This document shows, one piece after another, positions 47,319 to 55,465 of a stretch of DNA of 64,000 nucleotides. The DNA lies in assembly GCA_021463845.1 (NCBI GenBank), contig JAJTXV010000004.1, forward strand, positions 62,001 to 126,000, read 5' to 3'. The notes beneath the pieces are model-generated. The model had not been told where the DNA came from. It was given only the letters and a program-made list of their open reading frames with translations, and made no database searches. Position numbers and translations under genes: made by a program. Every line of letters starts with the position of its first letter. Position 1 is the stretch's first letter. The DNA is from Anaerolineales bacterium (GTDB lineage: Bacteria > Chloroflexota > Anaerolineae > Anaerolineales > UBA11579).

Positions 47319-48305
47319 CTAATAATCGATGGGGCTGATCTTCTCCAGCTTTTCGAAGCTGTGGTTGGCAATGATCTGGCGCACCGTGCCGGTGGTGCCG
47401 CGCACCACCAGGCTGTGGGTGCGCGCCCCGCGCGCCGAATACTTGACGCCGTCGAGCAGCTCGCCATCCGTAATGCCCGTGGCGGCAAAGAACACATCTT
47501 CAGAGGAGACAAGGTCATCCATGGTCAATATCTTGTCAAAGTCGTAGCCCATCTCGCGGCCGCGGCGCAACTCGTCCTCGTTGCGGGCGTACAGCTTGCC
47601 CTGGATCTCGCCGCCCATGGCGCGCAGGGCGCAAGCTGCCAGCACGCCCTCAGGCGTGCCGCCGATGCCGAGCAGCACATCGATGCCGGCATCCGGCATG
47701 GCCGTCATCAGCGCGGCGGCCACGTCGCCGTCATCGATCATGCGGATGCGTGCTCCACAGCGGCGCACCTCGGCTTTGAGCTCCTCGTGGCGCGGCCGGT
47801 CGAGCATGATCACCGCCAGGTCCTGAATACGCTTGCCGCTGGCCTTGGCGATGGCATCCAGATTCTCTTTGATGCTGCGCTCTACATTGATAGCGCCTTT
47901 GGCCGCCGGGCCGACCGCGATCTTGTCCATATAGACGAACGGCCCGGGGTCGAACATGGTGCCGCGCGGCGCCACGGCGACAGTGGCGATCGAGTTCAGG
48001 CGGCCTTCGGCCAGCGGCCGGGTGCCGTCGATCGGGTCGACGGCAATGTCCACTTCAGGCTCCCCGCCGAAGCCCACAGCTTCACCGTTGTAGAGCATGG
48101 GCGCCTGGTCCTTCTCGCCCTCGCCAATGATCACCACCCCGCTCATCTCGATACTGTTGAGCACCAGGCGCATGCCATCCACGGCCGCCTGGTCACCAGC
48201 GGGTTTGTCACCGCGCCCCATGAAGCGCGCTGCAGACAGCGCAGCCGCCTCCGTCACGCGCACCAGTTCAAGCGCCAGGTTTCGGGAAGGAGAGAGGTCG
48301 TTCAA
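47319..48305 (-). CDS. glpX: Fructose-1,6-bisphosphatase class II (GlpX)
   Basis: This 328-residue gluconeogenic enzyme removes the 1-phosphate of fructose-1,6-bisphosphate. The metal and substrate motifs VVIIGEGEKDQAP, AVDPIDGTRPLAEG and GIGGTPEGVLAA match the family. The start is TTG at 48305 with AGGAG seven bases upstream. It sits between cdsA (13 nt) and acs (25 nt); acetate activation and gluconeogenesis side by side suggest growth on acetate or two-carbon products. Confidence 0.96.
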   Translation of the reverse strand: MNDLSPSRNLALELVRVTEAAALSAARFMGRGDKPAGDQAAVDGMRLVLNSIEMSGVVIIGEGEKDQAPMLYNGEAVGFGGEPEVDIAVDPIDGTRPLAEGRLNSIATVAVAPRGTMFDPGPFVYMDKIAVGPAAKGAINVERSIKENLDAIAKASGKRIQDLAVIMLDRPRHEELKAEVRRCGARIRMIDDGDVAAALMTAMPDAGIDVLLGIGGTPEGVLAACALRAMGGEIQGKLYARNEDELRRGREMGYDFDKILTMDDLVSSEDVFFAATGITDGELLDGVKYSARGARTHSLVVRGTTGTVRQIIANHSFEKLEKISPIDY

Positions 48306-48318
48306 TATGCACTCCTGT

Positions 48319-49131
48319 TTAGAAAACGAGGGTTATCAGGAAGTAACCGATGGGCAGCGCCCACAGCCACGAATCGATGCGGTCAAAGATGCCGCCGTGA
48401 CCCGGCAGGATCTGGCTGGCGTCTTTCACTTTCATCTGGCGCTTGATCATGCTCTCGCCCAGGTCACCCAGGGTGGTCAGCGCGCCCACGGCGAAGCCGA
48501 GGATGGCCAGGTTGCCCAGGGCAAACATCAGATGAGCTGGCAAGCCCAGCCGCGCCAGCAGCAGACCGAACAGCGGCGCGCCCAGCGTGGCGAATACCAC
48601 GCCAGCCGCGTAGCCTTCCCAGCTTTTCTTGGGGCTGAGGCGCGGGCTCATCTTGTGCCGGCCCAGCGGCGTGCCGATGGCGTAGGCGGCCGTGTCGGCC
48701 AGCCATACGGAGAGCAGGGTCAGCAGCAGCCACCATTCGCCGTGCTGCAGGTTGCGCATGTGGGCAAAGTACATGCCCAGCACGCCGATGTAGAAAATAC
48801 CGCTCAGCGTGACGGCGAAATCAGTGCCGGCTTGTTCCCGCCCGCGCTCGTACTGCACCAGGTGCACCACCAGCGCCAGCATGGCCAGCGCCGCCAGCAG
48901 CAGGTCAGTGCGCGCCTGCACATGGGCCGCCAGAAACAGGCCGGCCGCGCCGGCCACCACCAGCCAGCGGGCTGGCTGGGCGCCGCCGTTGGCGAACAGC
49001 CCGGCGTACTCCCAGGCAGCCAGCCCCAAAATGATGGCGAAGGCCGCCGCAAACAGCCAGCCGCCCGCCATGAAAATAGCAATACCGATCGGCAGCCCGA
49101 TCAGGGCCACCAAAATGCGCTTACCCGCCAT
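48319..49131 (-). CDS. cdsA: Phosphatidate cytidylyltransferase
   Basis: This membrane enzyme makes CDP-diacylglycerol from phosphatidate and CTP. The 270-residue protein has about seven membrane helices and the C-terminal family signature KRQMKVKDASQILPGHGGIFDRIDS, plus SPKKSWEGYAAG earlier. Its start overlaps the end of uppS by 11 nt, so the pair is translationally coupled. Confidence 0.96.
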   Translation of the reverse strand: MAGKRILVALIGLPIGIAIFMAGGWLFAAAFAIILGLAAWEYAGLFANGGAQPARWLVVAGAAGLFLAAHVQARTDLLLAALAMLALVVHLVQYERGREQAGTDFAVTLSGIFYIGVLGMYFAHMRNLQHGEWWLLLTLLSVWLADTAAYAIGTPLGRHKMSPRLSPKKSWEGYAAGVVFATLGAPLFGLLLARLGLPAHLMFALGNLAILGFAVGALTTLGDLGESMIKRQMKVKDASQILPGHGGIFDRIDSWLWALPIGYFLITLVF

Positions 49132-49867
49132 TGTCTTCCTCTTTCACCAGCCCGCCAAAGCGGCGCTCACGCTGGCCAAAATCCTGGATGGCTTTCAGTA
49201 GCTCGTCACGCCCAAAGTCAGGCCAATACGTCTGCGGGAAGACCCACTCCGCATAGGCGGCCTGCCAGATCAGGAAGTTGCTCGTGCGCTGTTCGCCGGA
49301 AGTGCGAATGACCAGGTCAGGGTCGGGGATGCCGGCGGTGAACATGTAGCGCGACAGGGTTTCCTCGTTGACATCTTCCGGCTTGAGGCCATCCTTCAAG
49401 ATGCCGCGCACAGCCTGCACCAGCTCGTCCCGCCCGCCATAGTTGAAGGCCACGTTGAGCACCAGGCGCTCGTTGCCCTTGGTGAGATCCATGCCTTTGA
49501 GCACCTTTTCGCGCAGCGAGGGGCGCACCTGCTCCAGGTTGCCGATGTGATTGAGCCGCGCCCCCTGCTTGTGCAGTTCGGCCAGCTCACGCTCGAAGAC
49601 CTCGTCGAAGATGCCCATCAGGCCGCTGACTTCATCCTGCGGGCGGCCCCAGTTCTCAGTTGAAAAGGCGTAGATGGTGAGGTACTTGACGCCAAATTCC
49701 ACACAAGCGCGGATGATATTCCTGAGATTTTCCGTGCCGGCGCGGTGGCCAGCCAGGCGCGGCAGGCCGCGGGCCTTGGCCCAGCGGCCGTTGCCATCCA
49801 TGATGATGGCGATATGTTGGGGAACGTGCCCGTTCAGCTCGGCAGCGGGCTCAGCCCTGTGTGCCAA
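49121..49867 (-). CDS. uppS: Isoprenyl (undecaprenyl) diphosphate synthase
   Basis: This cis-prenyltransferase makes the C55-type polyprenyl diphosphate that carries cell-wall and glycan precursors. The 248-residue protein shows the catalytic IIMDGNGRWAK, HRAGTENLR, TIYAFSTENWGRP and the C-terminal DLVIRTSGEQRTSNFLIWQ motif. It lies 2 nt after frr. Its polyprenol product is the likely donor lipid for the GT-C glycosyltransferases at 13.8-25.3 kb. Confidence 0.97.
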   Translation of the reverse strand: MAHRAEPAAELNGHVPQHIAIIMDGNGRWAKARGLPRLAGHRAGTENLRNIIRACVEFGVKYLTIYAFSTENWGRPQDEVSGLMGIFDEVFERELAELHKQGARLNHIGNLEQVRPSLREKVLKGMDLTKGNERLVLNVAFNYGGRDELVQAVRGILKDGLKPEDVNEETLSRYMFTAGIPDPDLVIRTSGEQRTSNFLIWQAAYAEWVFPQTYWPDFGRDELLKAIQDFGQRERRFGGLVKEEDNGG

Positions 49868-49869
49868 GA

Positions 49870-50427
49870 CTAGATCTCCATCACTTCTTTTTCTTTTTGC
49901 TTGCCCAGGCTGTCAATTTCACCGGTGGTCTCATCGGTCAGCTTCTGCACATCGTCTTCGCCGCGCTTGAGCTCATCCTCTGAGATCATCTTCTCATCTT
50001 TGTACTCGCGCATGTCCTTGATGACGTCACGGCGAATGTTGCGGACGGCCACGTTGGCTTCTTCCAGGCGGGCATTCACCACTTTCACCAGCTCGCGGCG
50101 GCGGTCCTCGGTCAGCGGGGGCAGGTTAAGGCGCACCACTTTGCCGTCCGAGTTGGGAGTCAGCCCCAGGTCAGAGGTCTGCACGGCTCTTTCAATATCC
50201 TTGATGCTGCCGGGGTCAAAAGGCTTGATCAGGAGTTGGCGCGGCTCAGGCACGCTAATGGAGGCCAGCTGGATCAGGGGCGTGGGCTGCCCGTAGTACT
50301 CCACCAGCAGCTTCTCAACCAGGGCCGGGGTAGCGCGGCCGGTACGGATGGCCGAAAGATCTTCCTTGAGCGCGGAAATTGCGCCTTGCATGCGCTCTTT
50401 GGTCTCTTTGAGCATATCTGCGATCAC
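49870..50427 (-). CDS. frr: Ribosome recycling factor
   Basis: The 185-residue factor splits post-termination ribosomes with EF-G. Family segments IRTGRATPALVEKLLVEYYG, PFDPGSIKDIERAVQ, LNLPPLTEDRRRELVK and NIRRDVIKDMREYKDEKMISEDE are clear. It is separated from the upstream endonuclease V-like gene by 90 nt, the only sizeable gap in this unit, and leads into uppS and cdsA. Confidence 0.98.
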   Translation of the reverse strand: MIADMLKETKERMQGAISALKEDLSAIRTGRATPALVEKLLVEYYGQPTPLIQLASISVPEPRQLLIKPFDPGSIKDIERAVQTSDLGLTPNSDGKVVRLNLPPLTEDRRRELVKVVNARLEEANVAVRNIRRDVIKDMREYKDEKMISEDELKRGEDDVQKLTDETTGEIDSLGKQKEKEVMEI

Positions 50428-50517
50428 AAAAGCCTCCTGAAACCGCGGCCTAGGCCGGCGGCAAAGACGAATGAGGGCATTTTACCACTGAGGTACTTTT
50501 GCCCAATTTGGCGCCGC

Positions 50518-50946
50518 TTACGGGCGCTCCCACTCAGCGATGGGGCCAGGCTGCACGTAGAACATGGGGTGCGGCTGCGGCCCGGCCAGTGCGGCCTGCT
50601 GGGCGTGCAGCGCCGGGGCACGCTTTGCCAGCTTGGCCAGCAGATGCTGCCACTCGTAGGCCAGCTGGCCATCAGTGACCGCCAGTCGCTCGCCGGTGCG
50701 CGGGGCGGCGATCAGCTCTGCGTTGAAGCTGTACCCACGCGCCTGCGCCTCGGCATGCACGCTGGCCAAGTACGTGGCAATGGCCGCCTGCGGGTCAACG
50801 CAGGCCTTGAAGCGCAGCAGCTGCGGGTGCTGGGTGTAGCCGTGCGTGCGCCCCTGCAGCACGCGCTGCGCCAGCAGAGTCTCGCGCCACAGGGCGGTCA
50901 GCCCTTTGGCGTCCAGATGCTGCGGGTGCAGCGACCAGATACGCAT
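50518..50946 (-). CDS. Pyrimidine-dimer DNA glycosylase / endonuclease V-like (Pyr_excise family)
   Basis: The 142-residue protein matches the T4-endonuclease-V-like Pyr_excise family: MRIWSLHPQHLDAKGLTALWRETLLAQRVLQG at the N-terminus, where the glutamate of LWRETLL fits the catalytic Glu of the phage enzyme, then GYTQHPQLLRFK and AEAQARGYSFN. It would excise UV-induced dimers or a related lesion, or act on an unknown substrate. It sits between pyrH (19 nt) and frr (90 nt), an unexpected guest in a classic translation/nucleotide/lipid gene order. Confidence 0.82.
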   Translation of the reverse strand: MRIWSLHPQHLDAKGLTALWRETLLAQRVLQGRTHGYTQHPQLLRFKACVDPQAAIATYLASVHAEAQARGYSFNAELIAAPRTGERLAVTDGQLAYEWQHLLAKLAKRAPALHAQQAALAGPQPHPMFYVQPGPIAEWERP

Positions 50947-50965
50947 GACCGGCTAATGCCGCCGC

Positions 50966-51703
<738 letters not shown>

Positions 51704-51705
51704 TC

Positions 51706-51711
51706 ATTCTA
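51706..51711 (-). promoter_or_regulatory. -10 box TAGAAT for pyrH
   Basis: TAGAAT on the minus strand is 8 nt before the ATG and directly follows the tsf terminator. A GAGGTGAT Shine-Dalgarno lies within the 8-nt gap, so a leader this short would truncate it; an upstream promoter is an alternative. Confidence 0.4.
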
Positions 51712-51712
51712 C

Positions 51713-51746
51713 AAAAACGGCCAACACAACGTTGGCCGTTCTTTGT
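51713..51746 (-). terminator. Terminator after rpsB-tsf
   Basis: On the minus strand acggccaac / gttggccgt with a 5-nt loop is followed by TTTTTG. It separates rpsB-tsf from pyrH. Confidence 0.88.
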
Positions 51747-51826
51747 CTTGTTCCCAATTATGAGAATCACCTGCTGCGGGGGGACCGCTTTGGTCATTCT
51801 CATCAAAGTACTTGACAAGTGTTGGG

Positions 51827-52423
51827 TCACTTGCCGCCCAGCTCCCAGCGGGCAAAGCGGCGCACCACGATGTTCTCGCCGGTGGCCACGACGCCTTCGC
51901 TGATCATGTCCTTGATGGTCTTGCTGTCGTCACGGATGTAGCCCTGGCGCAGCAGCACGCTCTCATCGAGGAACTTCTGCACGCGGCCTTCCACGATCTT
52001 GTCCCAGGAGGCTTCGGGCTTGCCGGATTCTTTGGCGGTGTTGCGAGCGACTTCCTTCTCGCGCTCGACCGCGGCCGGATCGACCTCTTCTTCGGTCAGC
52101 CACTGCGGGCTGCTGGCGGCGATCTGCAGGGCGATCTCGTGGGCCAGCTTGCGGAAGGCTTCTGAGCGGGCGACGAAGTCAGTCTCGCAGTTGACTTCCA
52201 CCATCACGCCTACGCGGCCGTCACCGTGGGAGTACAGCTCCACCACGCCGTTGAGCACTTCGCGGTCGGCGCGCTTGGCGGCCTTGGAGAGGCCCTTCTG
52301 GCGCAGCACATCCACGGCCTTGTCGAAGTCACCCTTGGCTTCTTCGAGGGCGGCGCGGCAATCCAAAATGCCGGCGCCGGTGGCCTGGCGCAGTTCTTTG
52401 ATCAGTTCAGTCGTGATTTCCAT
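51827..52423 (-). CDS. tsf: Elongation factor Ts
   Basis: This is the guanine-nucleotide exchange factor for EF-Tu. The 198-residue protein carries the N-terminal LRQATGAGILDCRAALEEAKGD signature and the NCETDFVAR core motif. It is the short form that lacks much of the second core domain of the E. coli protein, as in several deep-branching phyla. The ATG overlaps the rpsB stop by one base. Confidence 0.97.
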   Translation of the reverse strand: MEITTELIKELRQATGAGILDCRAALEEAKGDFDKAVDVLRQKGLSKAAKRADREVLNGVVELYSHGDGRVGVMVEVNCETDFVARSEAFRKLAHEIALQIAASSPQWLTEEEVDPAAVEREKEVARNTAKESGKPEASWDKIVEGRVQKFLDESVLLRQGYIRDDSKTIKDMISEGVVATGENIVVRRFARWELGGK

Positions 52424-53418
52424 TATTCGCTTGCTTCTTCCTCGCCTGTACCTTGCAGGTCAGACTTCTTCAGTTTCGGTTTGCGGGTCTTGGCCGCCGG
52501 GGCGCCAGCCGGCTTCTTGGGGGCGGCGGCGGGCTTGGCCTCAGTGGTCTCGGCCTTCTGAGCTTCCTTGGCCTGCTCCTCGGCTACTTTAGCCAGGGTG
52601 GCCTGGCCTAGCAGGGCCTCATCGGTCAATTCCTGCACCGGGCCATCCTCAGTGCGGCGGCGCGGGGCAGCCGTCTTGGTCTCCACCTTGGCAGTCTCGA
52701 CTTCCTGCTTGTCCTGGCGCAGGGACCGGCCTTCCAGGGCGGCGTCAGCCATGTAAGACACCATCAGTTTGATGGCGCGGATGGCGTCATCATTGGAGGG
52801 GATGACGTAATCGATCACGCTGGGGTTGCAGTTGGTGTCGACCAGACCCACCACGGGGATGCCGAGGATGTTGGCCTCGCGTACCGCGGTCTCTTCGCGA
52901 TTGACATCCACCACAAACAGCAGGTCAGGCACGCGGTTCATATTGCGGATGCCGCCAAAGCGCTCTTGCAGTTTCTCGGCCTTGCGGGAGTTGGTGAGCA
53001 TTTCGCGCTTGGTGAGCTTGAGCTTGCTGCTCTCGCCCTCAGCGGGGGCCTGGGCGGCCATGCGCTCGAGGGTTTCGAGCTCGCCGATGCGCTGGCGCAT
53101 GGTGCTCCAGTTGGTGAGCATGCCGCCCAGCCAGCGCACGGTGACGTAGGGCATGCCGGCGCGCTGCGCCTCGGCTTCGATGGTCTCGACCGCCTGGCGC
53201 TTAGTACCGACGAACATGACAGTCTTGCCATCCGCCACGGCTTCGCGCACCAGCTTGTAGGCTTCTTCCAGCGCTTTTACGGTTTGCTGCAGGTCAATGA
53301 TGTGGATGCCGTTACGCTCAGTGAAGATGTACGGCTTCATGCGCGGGTCCCATTTCTGGGTGCGGTGCCCGAAGTGCACGCCCGCTTCGAGAAGGGCCTT
53401 CATATCAATGGGGGCCAT
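52423..53418 (-). CDS. rpsB: 30S ribosomal protein S2 with a long charged C-terminal tail
   Basis: The 331-residue protein has the S2 core ([81 protein letters not shown]). It ends with about 95 residues rich in Lys, Ala, Pro and Glu ([19 protein letters not shown]) that ordinary S2 lacks. GGAG lies upstream of the ATG. The gene has a predicted promoter 160 nt upstream and a leader with hairpin potential, possibly for autoregulation. Confidence 0.97.
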   Translation of the reverse strand: MAPIDMKALLEAGVHFGHRTQKWDPRMKPYIFTERNGIHIIDLQQTVKALEEAYKLVREAVADGKTVMFVGTKRQAVETIEAEAQRAGMPYVTVRWLGGMLTNWSTMRQRIGELETLERMAAQAPAEGESSKLKLTKREMLTNSRKAEKLQERFGGIRNMNRVPDLLFVVDVNREETAVREANILGIPVVGLVDTNCNPSVIDYVIPSNDDAIRAIKLMVSYMADAALEGRSLRQDKQEVETAKVETKTAAPRRRTEDGPVQELTDEALLGQATLAKVAEEQAKEAQKAETTEAKPAAAPKKPAGAPAAKTRKPKLKKSDLQGTGEEEASE

Positions 53419-53575
53419 AGGTAAAACTCCTTTTGCGTTATACGTCCGCTTCCGTCATCCCTAGCGGTGACCCTCTGTGAGGGCACGCACCGCCAAGTCA
53501 GGCAAGCGTGAGAGTGTTGTTGCCATGCACTGGACATTGGCATACAACGCGCCCGCGAAAGCGAGCGCAAGAGCA

Positions 53576-53604
53576 AGTATACCAGCGCCAGGCAGCAGAG
53601 TCCA
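53576..53604 (-). promoter_or_regulatory. Promoter for rpsB-tsf
   Basis: On the minus strand TGGACT (53599-53604) and TATACT (53576-53581) are 17 nt apart. The resulting leader of about 150 nt contains ccctcacagaggg and other hairpin-forming segments. Confidence 0.65.
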
Positions 53605-53620
53605 GGCCAGCACCTTGATA

Positions 53621-53626
53621 TAGAAT
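53621..53626 (+). promoter_or_regulatory. -10 box TAGAAT for birA
   Basis: TAGAAT ends 6 nt before the birA ATG, predicting a leaderless transcript. It lies 17 nt from the -35 box of the divergent rpsB promoter, so the two promoters overlap. Confidence 0.5.
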
Positions 53627-53632
53627 GACCTT

Positions 53633-54424
53633 ATGAACAAAGTAGAGTTCTCCGAGGCGGTAGCCGGCCTGCCGCTGGCCCGGGCCGAGTTTTATGAGAG
53701 CGTAGGCTCCACCAATGACGTGGTGGCCGCCTGGGCGGGCGAAGGCGCCCCGGCGGGCATTTGCCTGGCGGCGGCCGACGAGCAGACCCAGGGCCGCGGG
53801 CGGGATGGGCGCAGTTGGCACACCCCGGCTGGCAGCGCCCTGGCCTTCAGCCTGCTGCTGCCGCCGCAAGGCGCCGAGGCGGGCCAACTGGGCCGTATAT
53901 CCGGCCTGGGGGCGCTAGCGGTGTGCGAGGCGCTGGAAACGCTGGGGGTTGCGGCCGAGATCAAGTGGCCCAATGATGTGCTGGCTGGCGGCCGCAAGCT
54001 ATGCGGAGTGCTGCCCGAAGCGCACTGGGCCGGCAACCAGCTGCAGGCGGTGATTTTGGGAATTGGCATCAATGTTGCAGCCGAGTCCGTACCGGGCGCC
54101 AGCGAGCTTCACTTTCCGGCCACCAGTGTGGAGCAGGCCGCCGGAAAACCGGTGGCCGCAGGCGGCCTACTGCGGGCCGTGCTCGAACGGATATTGGCCT
54201 GGCAGCCGCAACTGCTGCGGGCCGAGTTCCTGCAAGCCTGGGAGCAGGTATTGGCCTACCGCGGCCAGCCGGTGCAGCTGCACAGTGGGGCTGAGCCCGT
54301 GGTGGGCGTGCTGGCCGGCCTGGCCGCCGACGGCAGCCTGCGCCTGCTGGTGGACAGCGCGGAGCGTACCTACCCCGCCGGGCAGGTTCAACTGCGGCCC
54401 TTGGTTGACAGGCCGAGCAATTAG
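53633..54424 (+). CDS. birA: Biotin--[acetyl-CoA-carboxylase] ligase
   Basis: It attaches biotin to the carboxyl-carrier protein via biotinyl-AMP. The 263-residue protein has the catalytic GRGRDGRSWHTP (biotinyl-AMP loop) and IKWPNDVLAGGRKLCG motifs and a C-terminal SH3-like part. It has no N-terminal helix-turn-helix, so it is a group I ligase without a repressor role. The ATG follows a -10 box at leaderless distance, and there is no Shine-Dalgarno. Confidence 0.94.
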   Translation: MNKVEFSEAVAGLPLARAEFYESVGSTNDVVAAWAGEGAPAGICLAAADEQTQGRGRDGRSWHTPAGSALAFSLLLPPQGAEAGQLGRISGLGALAVCEALETLGVAAEIKWPNDVLAGGRKLCGVLPEAHWAGNQLQAVILGIGINVAAESVPGASELHFPATSVEQAAGKPVAAGGLLRAVLERILAWQPQLLRAEFLQAWEQVLAYRGQPVQLHSGAEPVVGVLAGLAADGSLRLLVDSAERTYPAGQVQLRPLVDRPSN

Positions 54425-54448
54425 GCTAGACTGAAGTACAGGAGAAAT

Positions 54449-54667
54449 ATGCTCGACGATTTTTTACGAGAAGACGACACGGAAAGTTTCCTGAACGAAA
54501 TTCAGGAGACGCCTACGCTAATCCAGACCGAAGATGACGAAACTGGCTTCCTGGGCATGACGCCCGTGCAACGCTTCGTGATCTCGGTGATGTTTTTCTT
54601 CATGGTGCTGATCATCGGCGCCTTCTGCCTGCTGATCACGGGCTCGATCGGTATTCCGCTAGGATAG
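54449..54667 (+). CDS. Small single-pass membrane protein with an acidic N-terminus, unknown
   Basis: The 72-residue protein has an acidic, presumably cytoplasmic first half (DDFLREDDTESFLNEIQ, TEDDETG) and one membrane helix (FVISVMFFFMVLIIGAFCLL). The ATG follows AGGAGAAAT, a good Shine-Dalgarno, 24 nt after birA, and a strong terminator follows, so it is very probably a translated second gene of the birA unit. I do not recognise a family. Confidence 0.75.
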   Translation: MLDDFLREDDTESFLNEIQETPTLIQTEDDETGFLGMTPVQRFVISVMFFFMVLIIGAFCLLITGSIGIPLG

Positions 54668-54681
54668 AGCGGCGGATATTT

Positions 54682-54731
54682 TGCACAAAAACAAAAATCC
54701 CACCGAACGGTGGGATTTTTGTTTTTGTGCA
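54682..54731 (+). terminator. Very long perfect hairpin terminator
   Basis: The arms tgcacaaaaacaaaaatcccacc and their exact complement (23 bp) close a gaac loop. The ggtgggattttt half supplies the GC stem plus T-run of a rho-independent terminator; the remaining pairs come from A/T runs. Confidence 0.88.
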
Positions 54732-54786
54732 TGCTGAGCGACGGACCGCCGTAGCCCAGAGGCGGAATGGCTAAAGTCAGCCCTTA

Positions 54787-54828
54787 ACGGATTCCTCCTC
54801 GCCGCTACGCGGCTCGTTCGGAATGACA
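54787..54828. repeat. Dispersed palindromic element (copy 2, inverted)
   Basis: It reads cggattcctcctcgccgc and ggctcgttcggaatgaca, matching 38890-38927 in inverse orientation with a different central palindrome. Confidence 0.6.
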
Positions 54829-54843
54829 ACTTGCCTGACACCG

Positions 54844-54871
54844 TAGGGGGCGCAGCATGCTGCGCCCCTAC
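54844..54871. repeat. GCAGCATGCTGC palindromic repeat (copy 2)
   Basis: taggggg-cgcagcatgctgcg-cccct forms a nearly perfect palindrome, the best preserved copy of this family. It lies downstream of dcd and may also act as an end-of-transcript hairpin for it. Confidence 0.6.
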
Positions 54872-54907
54872 TACGGATATGACTTGGGATTGTAGTTGCA
54901 GGCGGGA

Positions 54908-55462
54908 CTACAGCTTGGGCAGCACGATGCTTTGCTGCTTCTGATACTTGCCCTTCTTGTCTGCATATGAAACGCGGCACTCTTCGTCGGCCTCGAAGAA
55001 GAGCACCTGGGCCAGGCCCTCATTGGCATAGATCTTGGCAGGCAACGGAGTGGTGTTCGAGATCTCGAGGGTGACGTAACCCTCCCACTCCGGCTCGAAC
55101 GGGGTCACATTCACAATGATGCCGCAGCGGGCGTAAGTGCTTTTACCCAGGCAGATGGTGAGTACGTTGCGCGGGATGCGGAAGTACTCGACCGTGCGGG
55201 CCAGCGCGAAGGAGTTGGGCGGCACGATACATACATCGCCCTGAAAATCCACCATCGACTTTTCGTCAAAGTTTTTGGGGTCCACCACGGCCGAGTGGAC
55301 ATTGGTGAAGATCTTGAACTCGTCGGCCACGCGAATATCGTAGCCGTAGGACGAGACGCCGTAGGAGATCACGCCCTGGCGCACCTGGGCCGGCTCATAC
55401 GGTTCGATCATGCCCTTTTCACGGGCCATCTTTTCGATCCAGTGGTCCGGTTTCAGTCCCAT
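54908..55462 (-). CDS. dcd: dCTP deaminase
   Basis: It deaminates dCTP to dUTP, feeding dTMP synthesis. The 184-residue protein matches the trimeric dUTPase-like fold: [43 protein letters not shown] and [16 protein letters not shown] with the catalytic glutamate. The ATG lies 3 nt after the CapA stop and the end of capA supplies its Shine-Dalgarno. A bifunctional dCTP deaminase/dUTPase is possible but cannot be told by eye. Confidence 0.95.
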   Translation of the reverse strand: MGLKPDHWIEKMAREKGMIEPYEPAQVRQGVISYGVSSYGYDIRVADEFKIFTNVHSAVVDPKNFDEKSMVDFQGDVCIVPPNSFALARTVEYFRIPRNVLTICLGKSTYARCGIIVNVTPFEPEWEGYVTLEISNTTPLPAKIYANEGLAQVLFFEADEECRVSYADKKGKYQKQQSIVLPKL

Positions 55463-55465
55463 GTC

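Noticed and set aside
47294-47518. N-terminal extension of acs in the ORF track
   Set aside because: It runs antisense-like through a different frame of glpX, and the ATG at 47293 has a Shine-Dalgarno and gives the normal protein length.
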